Assembly (NCBI GenBank): GCA_024760905.1
Contig: CM045734.1
Location: 2,950,247-3,014,246 of the forward strand
Source of the DNA: Plotosus lineatus
Taxonomy: Eukaryota; Chordata; Actinopteri; Siluriformes; Plotosidae
Length of the DNA: 64,000 nt
Direction: 5' to 3'
Shown: positions 22,607 to 33,830 of the stretch, piece after piece
Position numbering within the stretch: the first letter of the stretch is position 1
Layout: every line of letters begins with the position of its first letter
Notes under the pieces: model-generated
What the model saw: the letters and a program-made list of their open reading frames with translations, nothing else
Database searches by the model: none
Told to the model about the DNA's origin: nothing
Program-made: the position numbers and the translations under genes

Positions 22607-22695
22607 CTGCGCATGCTTTCATAAGTGTTCTGAGAGGACCGGAAGTATAGAGAAGCCCACCCAAAATACTAGAAAGGTGTCCAACAAATGAGGTC
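22607..22695 (-). pseudogene. rhbdd1: duplicated rhbdd1 exon (orphan)
   Basis: An 89-nt copy of the exon at 2151-2239, with AG acceptor and GT donor kept (donor GTGAGT, closer to consensus than the parent). The frame is intact and keeps the VGHL histidine; one visible amino-acid change is Gly to Ser after HLS (GGT to AGT). It lies about 17.8 kb upstream of the rhbdd1 start exon, on the same strand, inside a Tc1 element, so it cannot act in the protease transcript in its normal position. Confidence 0.9.
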
Positions 22696-23073
22696 CTGGA
22701 AGGAGAGACAGACAGACAGACATAGAAAAAGATAGTGTAAAAGTGTCTCTGTGTATGTGCATATATATATATATATATACACACACACATATATACACAC
22801 ACACACACAGTCGTTCTAAAAAAATTAGCATATTGTGATGAAGTTCATTAGTTTCTGTAATGTACTGATGAACATGAGACTTTCATTACACACAACTGAA
22901 GTAGTTCCAGCCTTTTATTGTTTTAATATTGATAATTTTGCCAAAAAAGTAAAGAAAAAACAAAAATCCCCATCTCAAAATATTGGCATATTTCATCTGA
23001 CCAATAATAAAAAAAAGAAGTGTTTTTAATACAAGAAAAGTCAACCTTCAAATAATTATGTTCAGTTATGCAC

Positions 23074-23959
23074 TCAATACTTGGTCGGGAATCATTTAAC
23101 AGAAATGACTGCTTCAATGCGGTGTGGCATGGAGGCAATCAGCCTGTGGCACTGCTGAGGTGTTACGGAGACCCAGGATGCTTCGATAGCGGCCTTAAGC
23201 TCATCCACAGTGTTGGGTCTGGTGTCTCGCAACTTCCTCTTCACAATATCCCACAGATTCTCTATGGGGTTCAGGTCAGGAGAGTTGGCAGACCAATTGA
23301 GCACAGTAATACCATGGTGAGGAAACCATTTAGCAGTGGTTTGGCACTGTGAGCAGGTGCCAGGTCGTGCTGAAAAATGAAATCATCTCCGTAAAGCTTT
23401 TCAGCAGATGGAAGCATGAAGTGCTCCAAAATCTCCTGATAGCTAGCTGCATTGACCCTGCCCTTAATAAAAAACAGTGGACCAATACCAGCAGCTGACA
23501 TGGCACCCCAGACCATTACTGACTGTGGGTACTCGACACTGGACTTCAGGCATTTCCTTCTCCCCAGTCTTCCTCCAGACTCTGGCACCTTGATTTCCAA
23601 ATGACATGCAAAATTTGCTTTCATCTGAAAAAAAGTACTTTGGACCACTGAGCAACAGTCCAGTGCTGCTTCTCTGTAGCCCAGGTCAGCCGCTTCTGCC
23701 GCTCTTTCTGGTTCAAAAGTGGCTTGACCTGGGGAATCGGCACCTGTAGCCCAGTTCACTGCTTCCACAGGTCCCCCAAGGTCTGGAATTGGCCCTTCTT
23801 TCACTTTTTCCATCCCACAGACGTCCTACTGTGGTGGCTTGATACAGCACTCTGGGAACAGCCTATTCGCTCAGAGATTTCTTTCTGTGTCTTACCCTCT
23901 TGCTTGAGGGTGTCAGTGATGTCCTTCTGGACAGCAGTCAGGTCGGCAGTCTTACCCAT
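23074..23959 (-). pseudogene. Tc1-like transposase, broken
   Basis: Minus-strand pieces: MGKTADLT start at 23959, ANFACHLEIKVPESGGRLGR and VMVWGAMSAAGIGPLFFIKG (frame 23271-23813), QHDLAPAHSAK, then SPDLNPIENLWDIVKRKLRD (23092-23304). The helix-turn-helix part between the start and the first block is largely deleted. The DD34E residues are split over several frames, so it is not functional. Confidence 0.85.
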
Positions 23960-24353
23960 GATTGCCGTTTTGAGTAATGAACCAGGCTGGGAGTTTTTAA
24001 AAGCCTCAGGAATCTTTTGCAGATGTTTAGAGTTAATTGGTTGATTCAGATGATTAGGTTAATAGCTCGTTTAGAGTACCTGAACATGATATGCTAATTT
24101 TTTGAGATAGGAATTTTGGGTTTTCATGAGCTGTATGCCAAAATCATCAGTATTAAAACAATAAAAGACCTGAAATATTTCAGTATGCTAATTTTTTGAG
24201 AAGGACTAGTATATGTATATGTATATCACAGCACTGTCACCATTACTTAGCCAGATTCTCGCTAACTGACAAAGATGAACGGTTGAAACAGAAATCATAA
24301 AATTCTGACTCTTCACTTCGAAGCTGCATTCAAATGCAATGAGAAAATGCCAC

Positions 24354-24622
24354 TGTTCCCCCAGTGCAGCATGTCTCTCACTGTCTATGGTGAGAGGTTC
24401 ATATAAAAGAACCATTGCTGACTTTCGACTAGAGTAGCTGCATAGCCATTAGCGTGTTTCTGCCCCTTGCCCCTTGGGTTCTGTCAGAAAGGGCATACGA
24501 TATAAAAATCTATGTCAAATCAAACATGCCAATCATTAGTATGACTTCCATGAAGATGGAGGAGGTGGATGATTCGCTGTGGCGACCCCTGAAGTGAACA
24601 GCCGAAAGGAAAAAAAGAAGAG
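24354..24622 (+). mobile_element. divergent SINE copy, head missing
   Basis: Middle and tail of the SINE family with more changes than other copies. Its 3' end (gattcgctgtggcgacccct, then 'gccgaaaggaaaaaaa') is closer to the RTE LINE tail than the other SINEs are. Confidence 0.75.
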
Positions 24623-24673
24623 AAAATGTTTTGTAGTTTCAGTTAATGAAGTCGTTTATTTGACGATAATGGG

Positions 24674-24719
24674 ACCAAAAGATAACTTAAATAATGAAGA
24701 GATTAAATTATCTTTTGGT
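24674..24719. repeat. 12-bp perfect inverted repeat
   Basis: ACCAAAAGATAA at 24674-24685 and its reverse complement at 24708-24719, 22 bases apart, just before the polypurine block. Possibly one end of an old transposon. Confidence 0.7.
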
Positions 24720-24725
24720 GGTGAG

Positions 24726-24926
24726 TGAGGGAGAGGGAGGGAGGGAGAGAGAGAGAGAGAGAAGGAGAGAGGGGGGAGAGGGAGGGAGGAAGGGAGGGAT
24801 GGAGAGGGCGGGTGGCTAGAGGGAGAGAGAGAGAGAGAGAGAAGGAGGGAGGGAGTGAGAGGGGGAGTGAGAGGGGAGGGAGAGAGGGAGAGGGAGGGAG
24901 AGAGGGAAGGGGGAGAGATAGAGGGA

Positions 24927-24968
<42 letters not shown>

Positions 24969-25526
24969 GGAGGGAGGAGAGAGAGAGAAGGAGAGAGGGA
25001 GGGAGGGAGGGATGGAGAGGGGGTGGCTAGAGGGGAGAGAGAGAGAGAGAGAAGGAGGGAGGGAGCGAGAGGGGAGGGAGAGAGGGAGAGAGGGAGAGGG
25101 AGGGAGAGAGGGAGGGAGAGGGAGAGAAGGAGAGAGGGAGGGAGGAAGGGAGGGATGGCTAGAGGAGGAGAGAGAGAGAGGGAGAGGGGGAGGGAGAGAG
25201 GGAGGGAGAGAGGGAAGGGGGAGAGATAGAGGGAAGGAGAGAGAGAGAAGGAGAGAGGGAGGGAGGAAGGGAGGGATGGCTAGAGGAGGAGAGAGAGAGA
25301 GAAGGAGAGGGGAGAGAGAGAGGGAGAGGGAGGGAGAGAGGGAAGGGGAGAGATAGAGGGAAGGAGGGGGAGAGAGTGAGAGAGCGGGAGGAGAGAGAGA
25401 GAAGGAGAGAGGGAGGGATGGACAGGAGGGGTGGCTAGAGGGGGAGAGAGAGAAGGACGGAGGGAGCGAGAGGGGGAGAGAGAGAGAGGAGGGAGAGAGG
25501 GAAGGGGAGAGATAGAGGGAAGGAGG

Positions 25527-25564
<38 letters not shown>

Positions 25565-25575
25565 AGGGTGGGTGA
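24726..25575. repeat. polypurine GA/GGGA minisatellite
   Basis: About 850 bases of nearly pure purine on the plus strand, built from (GA)n runs and gggagggag-type units with longer-range repetition (the words 'gggatggctagagg' and 'agatagagggaagga' recur). Arg/Glu-rich reading frames across it are artefacts. Mirror-repeat polypurine of this length can form triplex DNA. Confidence 0.95.
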
Positions 25576-25580
25576 TAGAG

Positions 25581-25821
<241 letters not shown>

Positions 25822-25824
<3 letters not shown>

Positions 25825-26549
25825 TCCATCAGTATCCCTCACACGGACGCCATGTCTCTTTCTCTTTCTCTTTTCCTCTTTATTACCATCTCTATCTCTG
25901 TCTCTCACAACCACACATCCCTATATCACTGAATGATGTGAATGAGCATGATGGTGATTATAAAAATTGTGATGTAATTCTGTTGCCTTTTAACATGGCC
26001 TCCAATCAAGTTGCGGTCAGTCCGTGTTCTGTGTTTTCCCCATGGTAACACATTCCATGTCTACAATCTCATGTTTATACACCAGGGAGACCAGACATGG
26101 TTACCGCCAACTTCTCCATCCTCTTTTTTTCTTAAATGAATAAGAGTAGTATGCTCGGGGGAGAGAAACATTACAACACTGTGATTACGAGTGACTTTTT
26201 TTAGCGCGTACAACGATCGAGTTTCTTCTGTTCTTTGTATCGTGTGAAAGAGTAATTTTATTGAATTGTTATTAAAATGAACACCTTTAGCTGAAGGAGG
26301 CATGCAGTGAAAACTCTTATCATGTTTTCCTAACATCAGTGTTACCAACTCTACTAATAACACTGAAAACAAACAGAAGACATGCTGTTACAGGAAAATA
26401 ATTACTTTATTTATTTGTTTGTTTGTTTGTTTATTTATTTTAAAGGCCCATGTCGTCACCGGTCCATTATTACCTTGGAGTTTTTATTTTTTTCCTCTGA
26501 GACTACAGCATTTTGTTGGTAACAAAACAACATTAAATATTCATTCATT
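25822..26549. other. no recognised gene
   Basis: A CT-rich stretch to about 25910, then AT-rich sequence. The frame 26061-26372 (minus) has no recognisable domain. Confidence 0.45.
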
Positions 26550-26890
26550 CATTTTCTAAGTTGCTTAATCCTACTTAGCGAGGCTGGCACCTATCTTAGC
26601 CAACTCTGGGTGAAGACGGGGTACACCCTGAACAACTCGTCAGAATAGCGCAGGTCCAACACACACAACCCTTCACACTCACACCTCGGGGTGATTTGGA
26701 ACACTCAATCAGCCTACTTGTGTATGTTTTTTTGAACTCTGGAAAGAAACTGGAGTATCCAGAGGAAACCAATGCAAGCACGGGAAGAACATGTAAACTC
26801 CACACAGGAATGCCCAAGCCTGGGAATCGAACCTGGGAAATTCTTTTGTGAGGGTAAGGTGCTAAACACTGCGCCAGCATGCCACCCGAA
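26550..26890 (-). repeat. common teleost interspersed repeat
   Basis: Begins 'tcattcattttctaagttgc' and contains 'gtaaactccacacaggaatg' and 'gggaatcgaacctgggaaat', words of a repeat found throughout fish genomes. Related degenerate pieces are at about 27115-27320 and 27752-27955. Family name not assigned. Confidence 0.65.
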
Positions 26891-27984
26891 CATTAAATGC
26901 ATTTAAAATTTCTTCTATTTATTCCTGATTACATTTAATATTAATGTTGTGTAAAGTGTGTGACACTTCCTATAATCACTTCATTTAGTAGTTTCTAATA
27001 ATAATTGCCTTCTGACCAACCAGAATCAAGAATTCATTAGGCTGAGGGTTAAGGTGAGGTTTTAATCAGTCTTTAAAACAGTCTGATAAACATGGTCATG
27101 GGTCTTTGGTACAGAGTTACATGGTAGTGTGTGGTTAGCATATCCGCCTCACAGCAAGAAGGTGCCGAGTTCTTGGTGAGGGCTCTTCTGTTTGGGGTTT
27201 GCATTTTCTCCATGTGTTTCCATAGATTTCCTCTGGGATTTCTGGTTTCCTCATGTAGTCCAAAAACGTTCACATTAGGCTAACTGATGCAAATTGACCA
27301 TGTGTCTGTGTGTGTGTTAATTGGGTACCAAAACCACTTCTTAATGAGCAGATAACGCCATTGTTTCCACACCGAAAACTGTAGGAGGCAGTGTTCTCAT
27401 AAAACACTGTGATGCTGTGCGATGCATTTCTTCATCCGAACCAGGTTCTTTTGTACCATGTTCCATTTGTTTCAGTGATTACTTTGGAAGGATGCTATAA
27501 TTCCTAGCCATGGACTTTATAATGATAAATGATGAAATGTTTAAAGCATGACACAACAGGTGAATGCTAATCATTATTTGCGAATTAAACTTATAACATG
27601 ACCTAAATCATTTTGCCTGTTTGCTCATGTGGTTCCGAGTACGTAAACTTAATTTAATTCACAAAACATGCTTTCTGTACTTCACTATACATATGTGTGC
27701 ATAGATGCTTAATTACTGTAAATCCATTTGACGATAATTTATCTTAAACACGGGGTGGCACGATGGTGTAGTGGTGAGCATCTCTGCCTCACAGAAAGAA
27801 CATCCTGGGTTTTTAGCCTTTCTGTGTGAAGTTTGCACATACTCCCCATGCTTGCATTAATTTCCTCCAGGTACTTCGGTTTCCTCCCGCAAACAAGGCA
27901 TGCATATTAGGCTAGTTGGCTCTTCAGATTTACCCGAGTGTAAACGGTTGTACTGTATGCCGAGGCTGTCGCAGATGCAAAATT
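26891..27984. repeat. AT-rich sequence with two degenerate repeat copies
   Basis: 27115-27320 and 27752-27955 each read like the opposite strand of the repeat at 26550 ('gtggtgtagtggtgagcatc', 'cctcacagaaagaac', 'tttcctcccgcaaac'). The rest has no recognised feature. Confidence 0.5.
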
Positions 27985-29665
27985 TCGGGCGTGGGAGGAG
28001 TTCGGTGAGGGCCTGGAGAGTGATTATCGGTTGGCCTCAAAAAGGTTCTGGACCGCCATCCAACACCTTAGGAGGGGGAAGCAGTTCTCCACAAACACTG
28101 TTTACAGTGGCGGTGAGGAGCTGCTTACCTCGACTGGGGATGTCATCGAGAAGTAGAGGGAATACTTTGAGGACCTCTTCAATCCCACCAACATGCCTTC
28201 CGTGGAAGAGGAAGACCCTGGGGGTTTGGGTGGGGGTCCTCTCATCACTGAAGTGGAGGTCACTGAGGTTGTCAAAAAACTCCTTGGTGGTCGAGCTGCG
28301 GGGTTGGATGAGATCCACCCGGAATGTCTCAGGGCTCTGGATGGTGTCGGACTGTCTTGGTTGACATGTCTCTGCAACATCGTGTGGTCATCAGGGGCTG
28401 TACCTCTGGATTGGCGGTCCCGATTTTTAAGAAGGGGGACTGGAGGGTGTGTTCCAATTATCGGGGAACCTCAGCCTACCTGGGAAAGTCTATGCAGGGG
28501 TACATGGGAGTTTGCCCAATCTGTGAACATGTGCTTTGTGGATTTGGAGAAGGCTTTCGACCGTGTCTCTCAAACAATCCTGTGGTGCGTGCTCTGAGAG
28601 TACGGCGTTCTGGACCCATTGCTACAGGCCATTCGGTCACTTTATCACCGGAGCCAGAGTTTGGTCCGTATTGGCAATAACAGGTCGAATTTGTTTCCGG
28701 TGGGAGTTGGAGTCCACCAAGGCTGTCCTTTGTCACCAATTCTGTTCATAATTTTTATGGACAGAATTTCTAGGTGCAGTCGAGGCATTGGGGGGTTCTG
28801 GTTTGGTGGCCATCGGATCTCGTTTCTGCTTTTTGAGGATGATGTTGTCCTTTTGGCTTCATCAAGTCGGGACCTCCAGCTCTCATTGGAGCGATTCACA
28901 GCCGAGTGCGAAGCAGCTGGGATGAGGATCAGTACCTCCAAGTCTGAGGCCATGGTTCTCAGTCCGACAAGGGTGGAATGCATCTTCTAGGTCGAGAATG
29001 AGGTCCTGCCCCAAGTAGATGAGTTTAAGTATCTTGCGGTCTTGTTCAGGAGTGAGGGAAGGATGGAGCGGGAGATCGATAGTTGAATCGCTGCAGCCTC
29101 TGCTGTTAAGCAGAGCCTGTACCGGTCCATCGTGGTAAAGAAGGAGCTGAGTCACAAGGCGAAGCTCTCAATTTACCAGTCGATCTACGTTCCAACCCTC
29201 ACCTATGGTCACGAGCTTTGGGTAGTGAACGAAAGAACAAGATCATGGATACAAGCGACTTAAATGAGCTTCCTTCGCCGGGTGGTGGGGTTCTTCCTTA
29301 GTGATAAGGTAAGAAGCTCTACCATCCGTGGAGAGCTCGGAGTAGATCTGCTGCCCCTCCGCATTGAGAGGGGCCAGTTGAGGTGGCTCGGGCATCTGGT
29401 CAGAATGCCTCCCGGCCGCCTCCCTGGTGTGGTGTTTCGGGCATGTCCAACCGGGAAGAAACCCCGGGGTCGACCTAGAACACGCTGGAGGGACTATGTC
29501 TCTCGACTTGTTTGGGACCGCCTCCGTGTCCCCCCGGGAGAATGGAAGGAAGTGGCTGTGGCTAGGGAGAGGGACGTCTGGACCTCTTTGCTTAGGTTGC
29601 TGCCCCGCGACCCGACCCTGGACTTAGCGGAAGATAATGATGATGATGATGATGATAAACGGTTG
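27985..29665 (+). mobile_element. Rex3-like (RTE clade) LINE, 5'-truncated
   Basis: Broken RT frames: GELLTSTGDVIEK region, EVVKKLLGGRAAGLDEIHPE (28193-28597), NMCFVDLEKAFDRVS, VGVHQGCPLSPILFIIFMDR and LFEDDVVLLASSS (28619-28990; the FADD box is changed to FEDD), then MSFLRRVVGFFLSDKVRSST, IERGQLRWLGHLVRMPPGRL and RPRGRPRTRWRDYVSRLVWD (29264-29677). It ends in a (GAT)n-rich tail, fitting the GATG-type tails described for Rex3. Several frameshifts and stops make it inactive. Confidence 0.85.
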
Positions 29666-30009
29666 TATGTGGGATAATCTGGCAAGATGGTCAGGGTGTA
29701 CCCCGCCTTCGCCAAGGGTCAGTTGAGATATTTGGTTCTTAAATAGGATAGGTTGTTTGGCAAATGAGTGAAATAATGTATTAATTAATATATGAAGTAT
29801 TTAATGCTGTTATGACTCAAATAATAATTTCATATAATCTTTCAAAACAGTTTGTTATATAAAGATTTTGTAATTGTTCGATCCTGAACAGTTTCTGGTT
29901 CCATTCTGAAAATAAAATGTCCAGTTTAAAAACATTTACTTTTAATGTGAATGAAACAATAATCATGAATCCCTCTTATCTTGAAGAGATCCTGAACAAT
30001 ATCATGGAA
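29666..30009. other. no recognised gene
   Basis: AT-rich spacer between two Rex3-like elements that lie tail to tail. Confidence 0.5.
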
Positions 30010-30552
30010 GCTTGTTATCATCATCATCTTCTTCTTTTTCTTCTGCTTAATCCGAGGTCAGGTCGTAGTGGCAGCAACCTAAGTAAAGTGGTTCAGACAT
30101 CCCTCTCCCCAGCCATGTCCTCCAGCTCTTCCAGGGGGACACCGAGGCGTTCCCAAACAAGCCGATAGATATAGTCCCTCCAGCGTGTTCTAGGTCGACC
30201 CCGGGGTCTCTTCCCGGTTGGACATGCCTGAAACGCCACACCAGGGAGGCATTTGGGATTCATTCTGACCAGATGCCTGAGCCACCTCAACTGGTCCCTC
30301 TCAAAGCGGAAGAGGAGCTGTTCTACTCTGAACTCTCTCCGAATGGTAGAGCTTCTCATCTTATCTCTATGGGAGAGCCCCACCACCCAGCGAATGAAGC
30401 TCATTACAGCTGATGTATCCGTGATCTTGTTTTTTGGTCACTACGGCCAGGATGAAAACCAAATTGTTCCTCTTGAATCCGAGGTTCAACTATCGGTCAG
30501 ATCCTTCTCTCCAGTACACCTGCATAGACTTTCCCGGGTAGGCTGAGTAGTG

Positions 30553-32415
30553 TGATTCCCTCTTCTTTTCCTTTCGGCTTTTCCCTTCAGGGGTCGCCAC
30601 AGCGAATCATCTGCCTCCATCTCACCCTATCCTTTGCATCTTCTTCTCTTACACCAACGACCTTCATGTCCTCCTTTACCACATCCATGCTCTTTGGTCT
30701 TCCTCTAGGCCTTTTGCCTGGTAGTTCCAGCCTCAGCATCCTATTACCAATATACTCACTATCCCTCCTCTGTACATGTCCAAACCATCTCAATCTAGCC
30801 TCTCTGACTTTGTCTCCAAAACGTCTTACATGTGCTGTCCCTCTGACATGCTCATTCCTAATCCTATCCATCCTCGTTACTCCCAAAGAGAACCTCAACA
30901 TTTTCATCTCTGCTACCTCCAACTCTGCCTCCTGTCTTTTCCCCAGGGCCACTGTTTCTAACCCATACAGCATCGTTGGCCTCAACACTGTCTTGTACAC
31001 TTTTCCTTTCATTTTTGCCGATACCCTCCTATCACACATCACACCGGACACTTTTCTCCAACCATTCCAACCTGCCTGCACACGCTTCTTGACCTCTTTT
31101 CCACACTCTCCATTGCTCTGGATTGTTGAGCCTAAGTACTTAAAATCCTCCACCTTTCTTATCTCTGCTCCCTGTAATCTCACCGTTCCTCTTTGGTCCT
31201 TGGCATTCATGCACATGTATTCTGTCTTACTAAGGCTAATCTTCATTCCCCTCCTTTCCAGGGCATACCTCCACCTCTCTAGATTTTCCTGCACTTGTTC
31301 TCTGCTCTCACTACAGATTACAATGTCATCTGCAAACATCATAGTCCATGGGGAATCTTGTCTAACCTCGTCTGTCAGCCTGTCCATCACCATAGCGAAC
31401 AAGAAAGGGCTGAGAGCTGACCCTTGATGCAGTCCCACCTCCACCTTGAACTCTTCTGTCACACCGACAGCACACTTCACCACTGTCTTACATCTCTCAT
31501 ACATGTCCTGCACCACTCTAACATACTTCTCTGCCACTCCAGACTTCCTCATGCAATACCACAGTTCTTCTCTCGGCACCCTGTCATATGCTTTCTCCAG
31601 ATCCACAAAGGCACAATGCAGCTCCGTCTGACCTTCTCTGTACTTCTCCATTAACATCCTCAAGACGAACACTGCATCTGTGGTGCTCTTTCTGGGCATG
31701 AAACCAAACTGTTGTTCACAAATGCTGACTTCTGCCCTTAGTCTAGCTTCCACTATTCTTTCCCATAACTTCATCGTATGGCTCATCAACTTTGTCCCTC
31801 TGTAGTTGCTACAACTCTGCACGTCTCCCTTGTTCTTAAAAATGGGCACCAGCACACTTCTCTTCCATTCCTCTGGCATCCTCTCACTCTCTAAGACCTT
31901 GTTAAATGTTCTTGTCAGAAAATCTACTGCTACCTCTCCTAGACACTTCCATACCTCCACCGGTATGTCATCAGGACCAACTGCCTTTCCATTCTTCATC
32001 CTCTTCAATGCCCTCCTCACTTCACCCTTACTAATCTTTGCTACTTCCTGGTCCTCAACAGTCACCTCTTCTACTCTTTTTCTCTCTCATTTTCCTCATT
32101 CATCAGCTCTTCAAAGTACTCTTTCCATCTTCCCAGCACACTTCTGTCATCAGTCAATACATTTCCCTCTCTGTCCTTTATCAATCTAACTTGCTGCACG
32201 TCCTTCCCATCTCTATTTTTCTGCTGTGCCAACCTGTATAAATCATTTCCTCCCTCCTTACTTTCCAACCGAGCATACAAGTCATCAAACGCGCTCTGTT
32301 TGGCCTTTGACACTGCTACCTTTGCCTTACGCTGTGTCTCCCTGTACTCCTGTTTACTCTCTTCGGTTTTGTCAATGTCCCACTTCTTCTTAGCTAATCT
32401 CTTCCTTTGTACACA
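30553..32415 (-). mobile_element. RTE-clade LINE copy C, 5'-truncated, nested in Rex3-like LINE
   Basis: Minus strand. It starts inside the linker (CVQRKRLAKKKWDIDKTEES), carries an uninterrupted RT frame (30587-32065) and ends with 'gattcgctgtggcgacccct' and 'gccgaaaggaaaagaag', the same 3' end as copies A and E. The best preserved RT of the family in this window. Confidence 0.9.
30587..32065 (-). CDS. RTE-type reverse transcriptase, uninterrupted partial frame
   Basis: 492 codons. Motifs in order: NGKAVGPDDIPVEVWK (about residue 22), VLVPIFKNKGDVQSCSNYRG, QQFGFMPRKSTTDAVFVLRM, FVDLEKAYDRVPREELWY, VGLHQGSALSPFLFAMVMDR, the catalytic MFADDIVICS box, GSTIQSNGECGKEV, and a C-terminal LRWFGHVQRRDSEYIGNRML and RPRGRPK segment. 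The endonuclease domain is absent, so the copy is 5'-truncated and not autonomous. A stretch upstream (32071-32517) continues the same protein in another frame. The start given is only the first Met of the open stretch. Confidence 0.85.
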   Translation of the reverse strand: MTVEDQEVAKISKGEVRRALKRMKNGKAVGPDDIPVEVWKCLGEVAVDFLTRTFNKVLESERMPEEWKRSVLVPIFKNKGDVQSCSNYRGTKLMSHTMKLWERIVEARLRAEVSICEQQFGFMPRKSTTDAVFVLRMLMEKYREGQTELHCAFVDLEKAYDRVPREELWYCMRKSGVAEKYVRVVQDMYERCKTVVKCAVGVTEEFKVEVGLHQGSALSPFLFAMVMDRLTDEVRQDSPWTMMFADDIVICSESREQVQENLERWRYALERRGMKISLSKTEYMCMNAKDQRGTVRLQGAEIRKVEDFKYLGSTIQSNGECGKEVKKRVQAGWNGWRKVSGVMCDRRVSAKMKGKVYKTVLRPTMLYGLETVALGKRQEAELEVAEMKMLRFSLGVTRMDRIRNEHVRGTAHVRRFGDKVREARLRWFGHVQRRDSEYIGNRMLRLELPGKRPRGRPKSMDVVKEDMKVVGVREEDAKDRVRWRQMIRCGDP

Positions 32416-33830
32416 TGAGTAGTGTGATTCCCGATGATTGGAATACACCCTCGGGTCCCCCTTTTTAAAAATGGGGACTACCACCCCGGTTTGCCAATCC
32501 AGAGGTACAGCCCTCATTGTTGCAGAGACATGTCAACCAAGACAGTCTTACAGCATCCAGAGCCCTAAGATAGTCAGGGCAGATCTCATACAACCTCAGA
32601 GCCAGACCACCGAGGAGCTTTTTGACGACCTCAGTGACCTCCACTCCAGTGATAGGCAGAACCCCGCTCAAACTCCCAGGGTCTTTCCCCTCCACGGAGG
32701 GCATGTTGGTGGGATTGAGGAGGTCCTCAAAATATTCCCTCCACCTCCTGATGACATCCCCAGTAGAGGTGAGCAACTCCCCACCACCACTGTCAACAGT
32801 GTTTGTGTAGAACTGCTTCCCCATCTTGAGGCGTGAGATGGTGGTCCAGAACCTTTTTAATGCCAACTGATAATCACTCTCCAGGCCCTAACCAAACTCC
32901 CCTCACGCCCGAGATTTTGCATCTGCGACAGCTTCAGCTGCAGCATGTTTGGCCTGCCGGTACCTGCCTGCTGCCTCAGGAGTCCGATAGGCCAATAAGA
33001 CCCGATAGGCCTCCTTTTCAGCTGGATGGTCACTACAGGTATCCACCACCGGGTTCGAGGGTTACCACCACGACAAGTACCGCCGACCTTCGGGCCACAC
33101 CAATGGACTGCCGCCTCAGCAATGAAGGCACAAAACTTGGCCCATTCAGATTCCATGTCACCCCCATCTTGCGGGACTCGGTTGTAGGTCTGCCAGTGGT
33201 GGGAGTTAAAGGCCTCACTGACAGGAGTCTCCACCAAACGTTCCCAGGAGACCCTAATTACACACTTGGGTCTGCCAGGTCTGGAAGGCAGCCTCACCCA
33301 CCAATGCAGGTGGCGATCGATGGTGATCAAGACCTAGGGTGTCCTGATGCCAAGTGCACTTCTGCTCACCCTTATGTTCGAACATGGTGTTTGTGATAGA
33401 AAAAACTGTAACGAGCACAGAGGTCTAAAAAACGAAACACCATTCGAGTTCAGACTGGAGAGGCCGTACCTACCGATCACACCCTTCCAGGTCACACTAT
33501 CGTTGCTGAAGTCATGAGTGAGTCTCTCAAGTAAGAGTTCTTCAACACACTCCCTAAAGACTCAAAGAAGGGTAGGTACTCTGAACTGTCATTTGGTGCA
33601 CAAGAATAAAAGTCAGGACTTGTTCCCCCACCCAAAGGCGGAGGGAAGCTACCTTTTTGTCAACTGGAAAGAACCCCAACGTTTGGTCACCAAGATGAGG
33701 GGCAACAAGGATGCCCATACCAGCTTGCTGCCTCTCCCCATGAGCAACTCCAGAATGGAATAAGGTCCAGCCTCTCTCGAGGTGGGTGGTTCCAGAGCCC
33801 AAGCTATGCGTTGAGGTGAGCCCGACTATA

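Larger units (their letters stand above)
22016..24208 (-). mobile_element. Tc1-like element carrying a copied rhbdd1 block
   Basis: Outer ends are cctcaaaaaattagcatatt (left) and tttttgagaaggac (right), with a second internal aaaaaattagcat copy in each arm (IR/DR layout). Inside, 22410 to about 23095 is foreign to the element: it copies the rhbdd1 region 1947 to about 2673, including one exon and the left end of the intronic Tc1. After it the element repeats its own 22322-22410 segment at 23097-23185 and then continues. Transposase remnants lie on the minus strand from the ATG at 23959 down to 23074, broken by deletions and frameshifts. Confidence 0.85.

Noticed and set aside
32833..33396. 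187-codon plus-strand frame
   Set aside because: Opposite the Rex3-like protein on the minus strand (32857-33330); a shadow.
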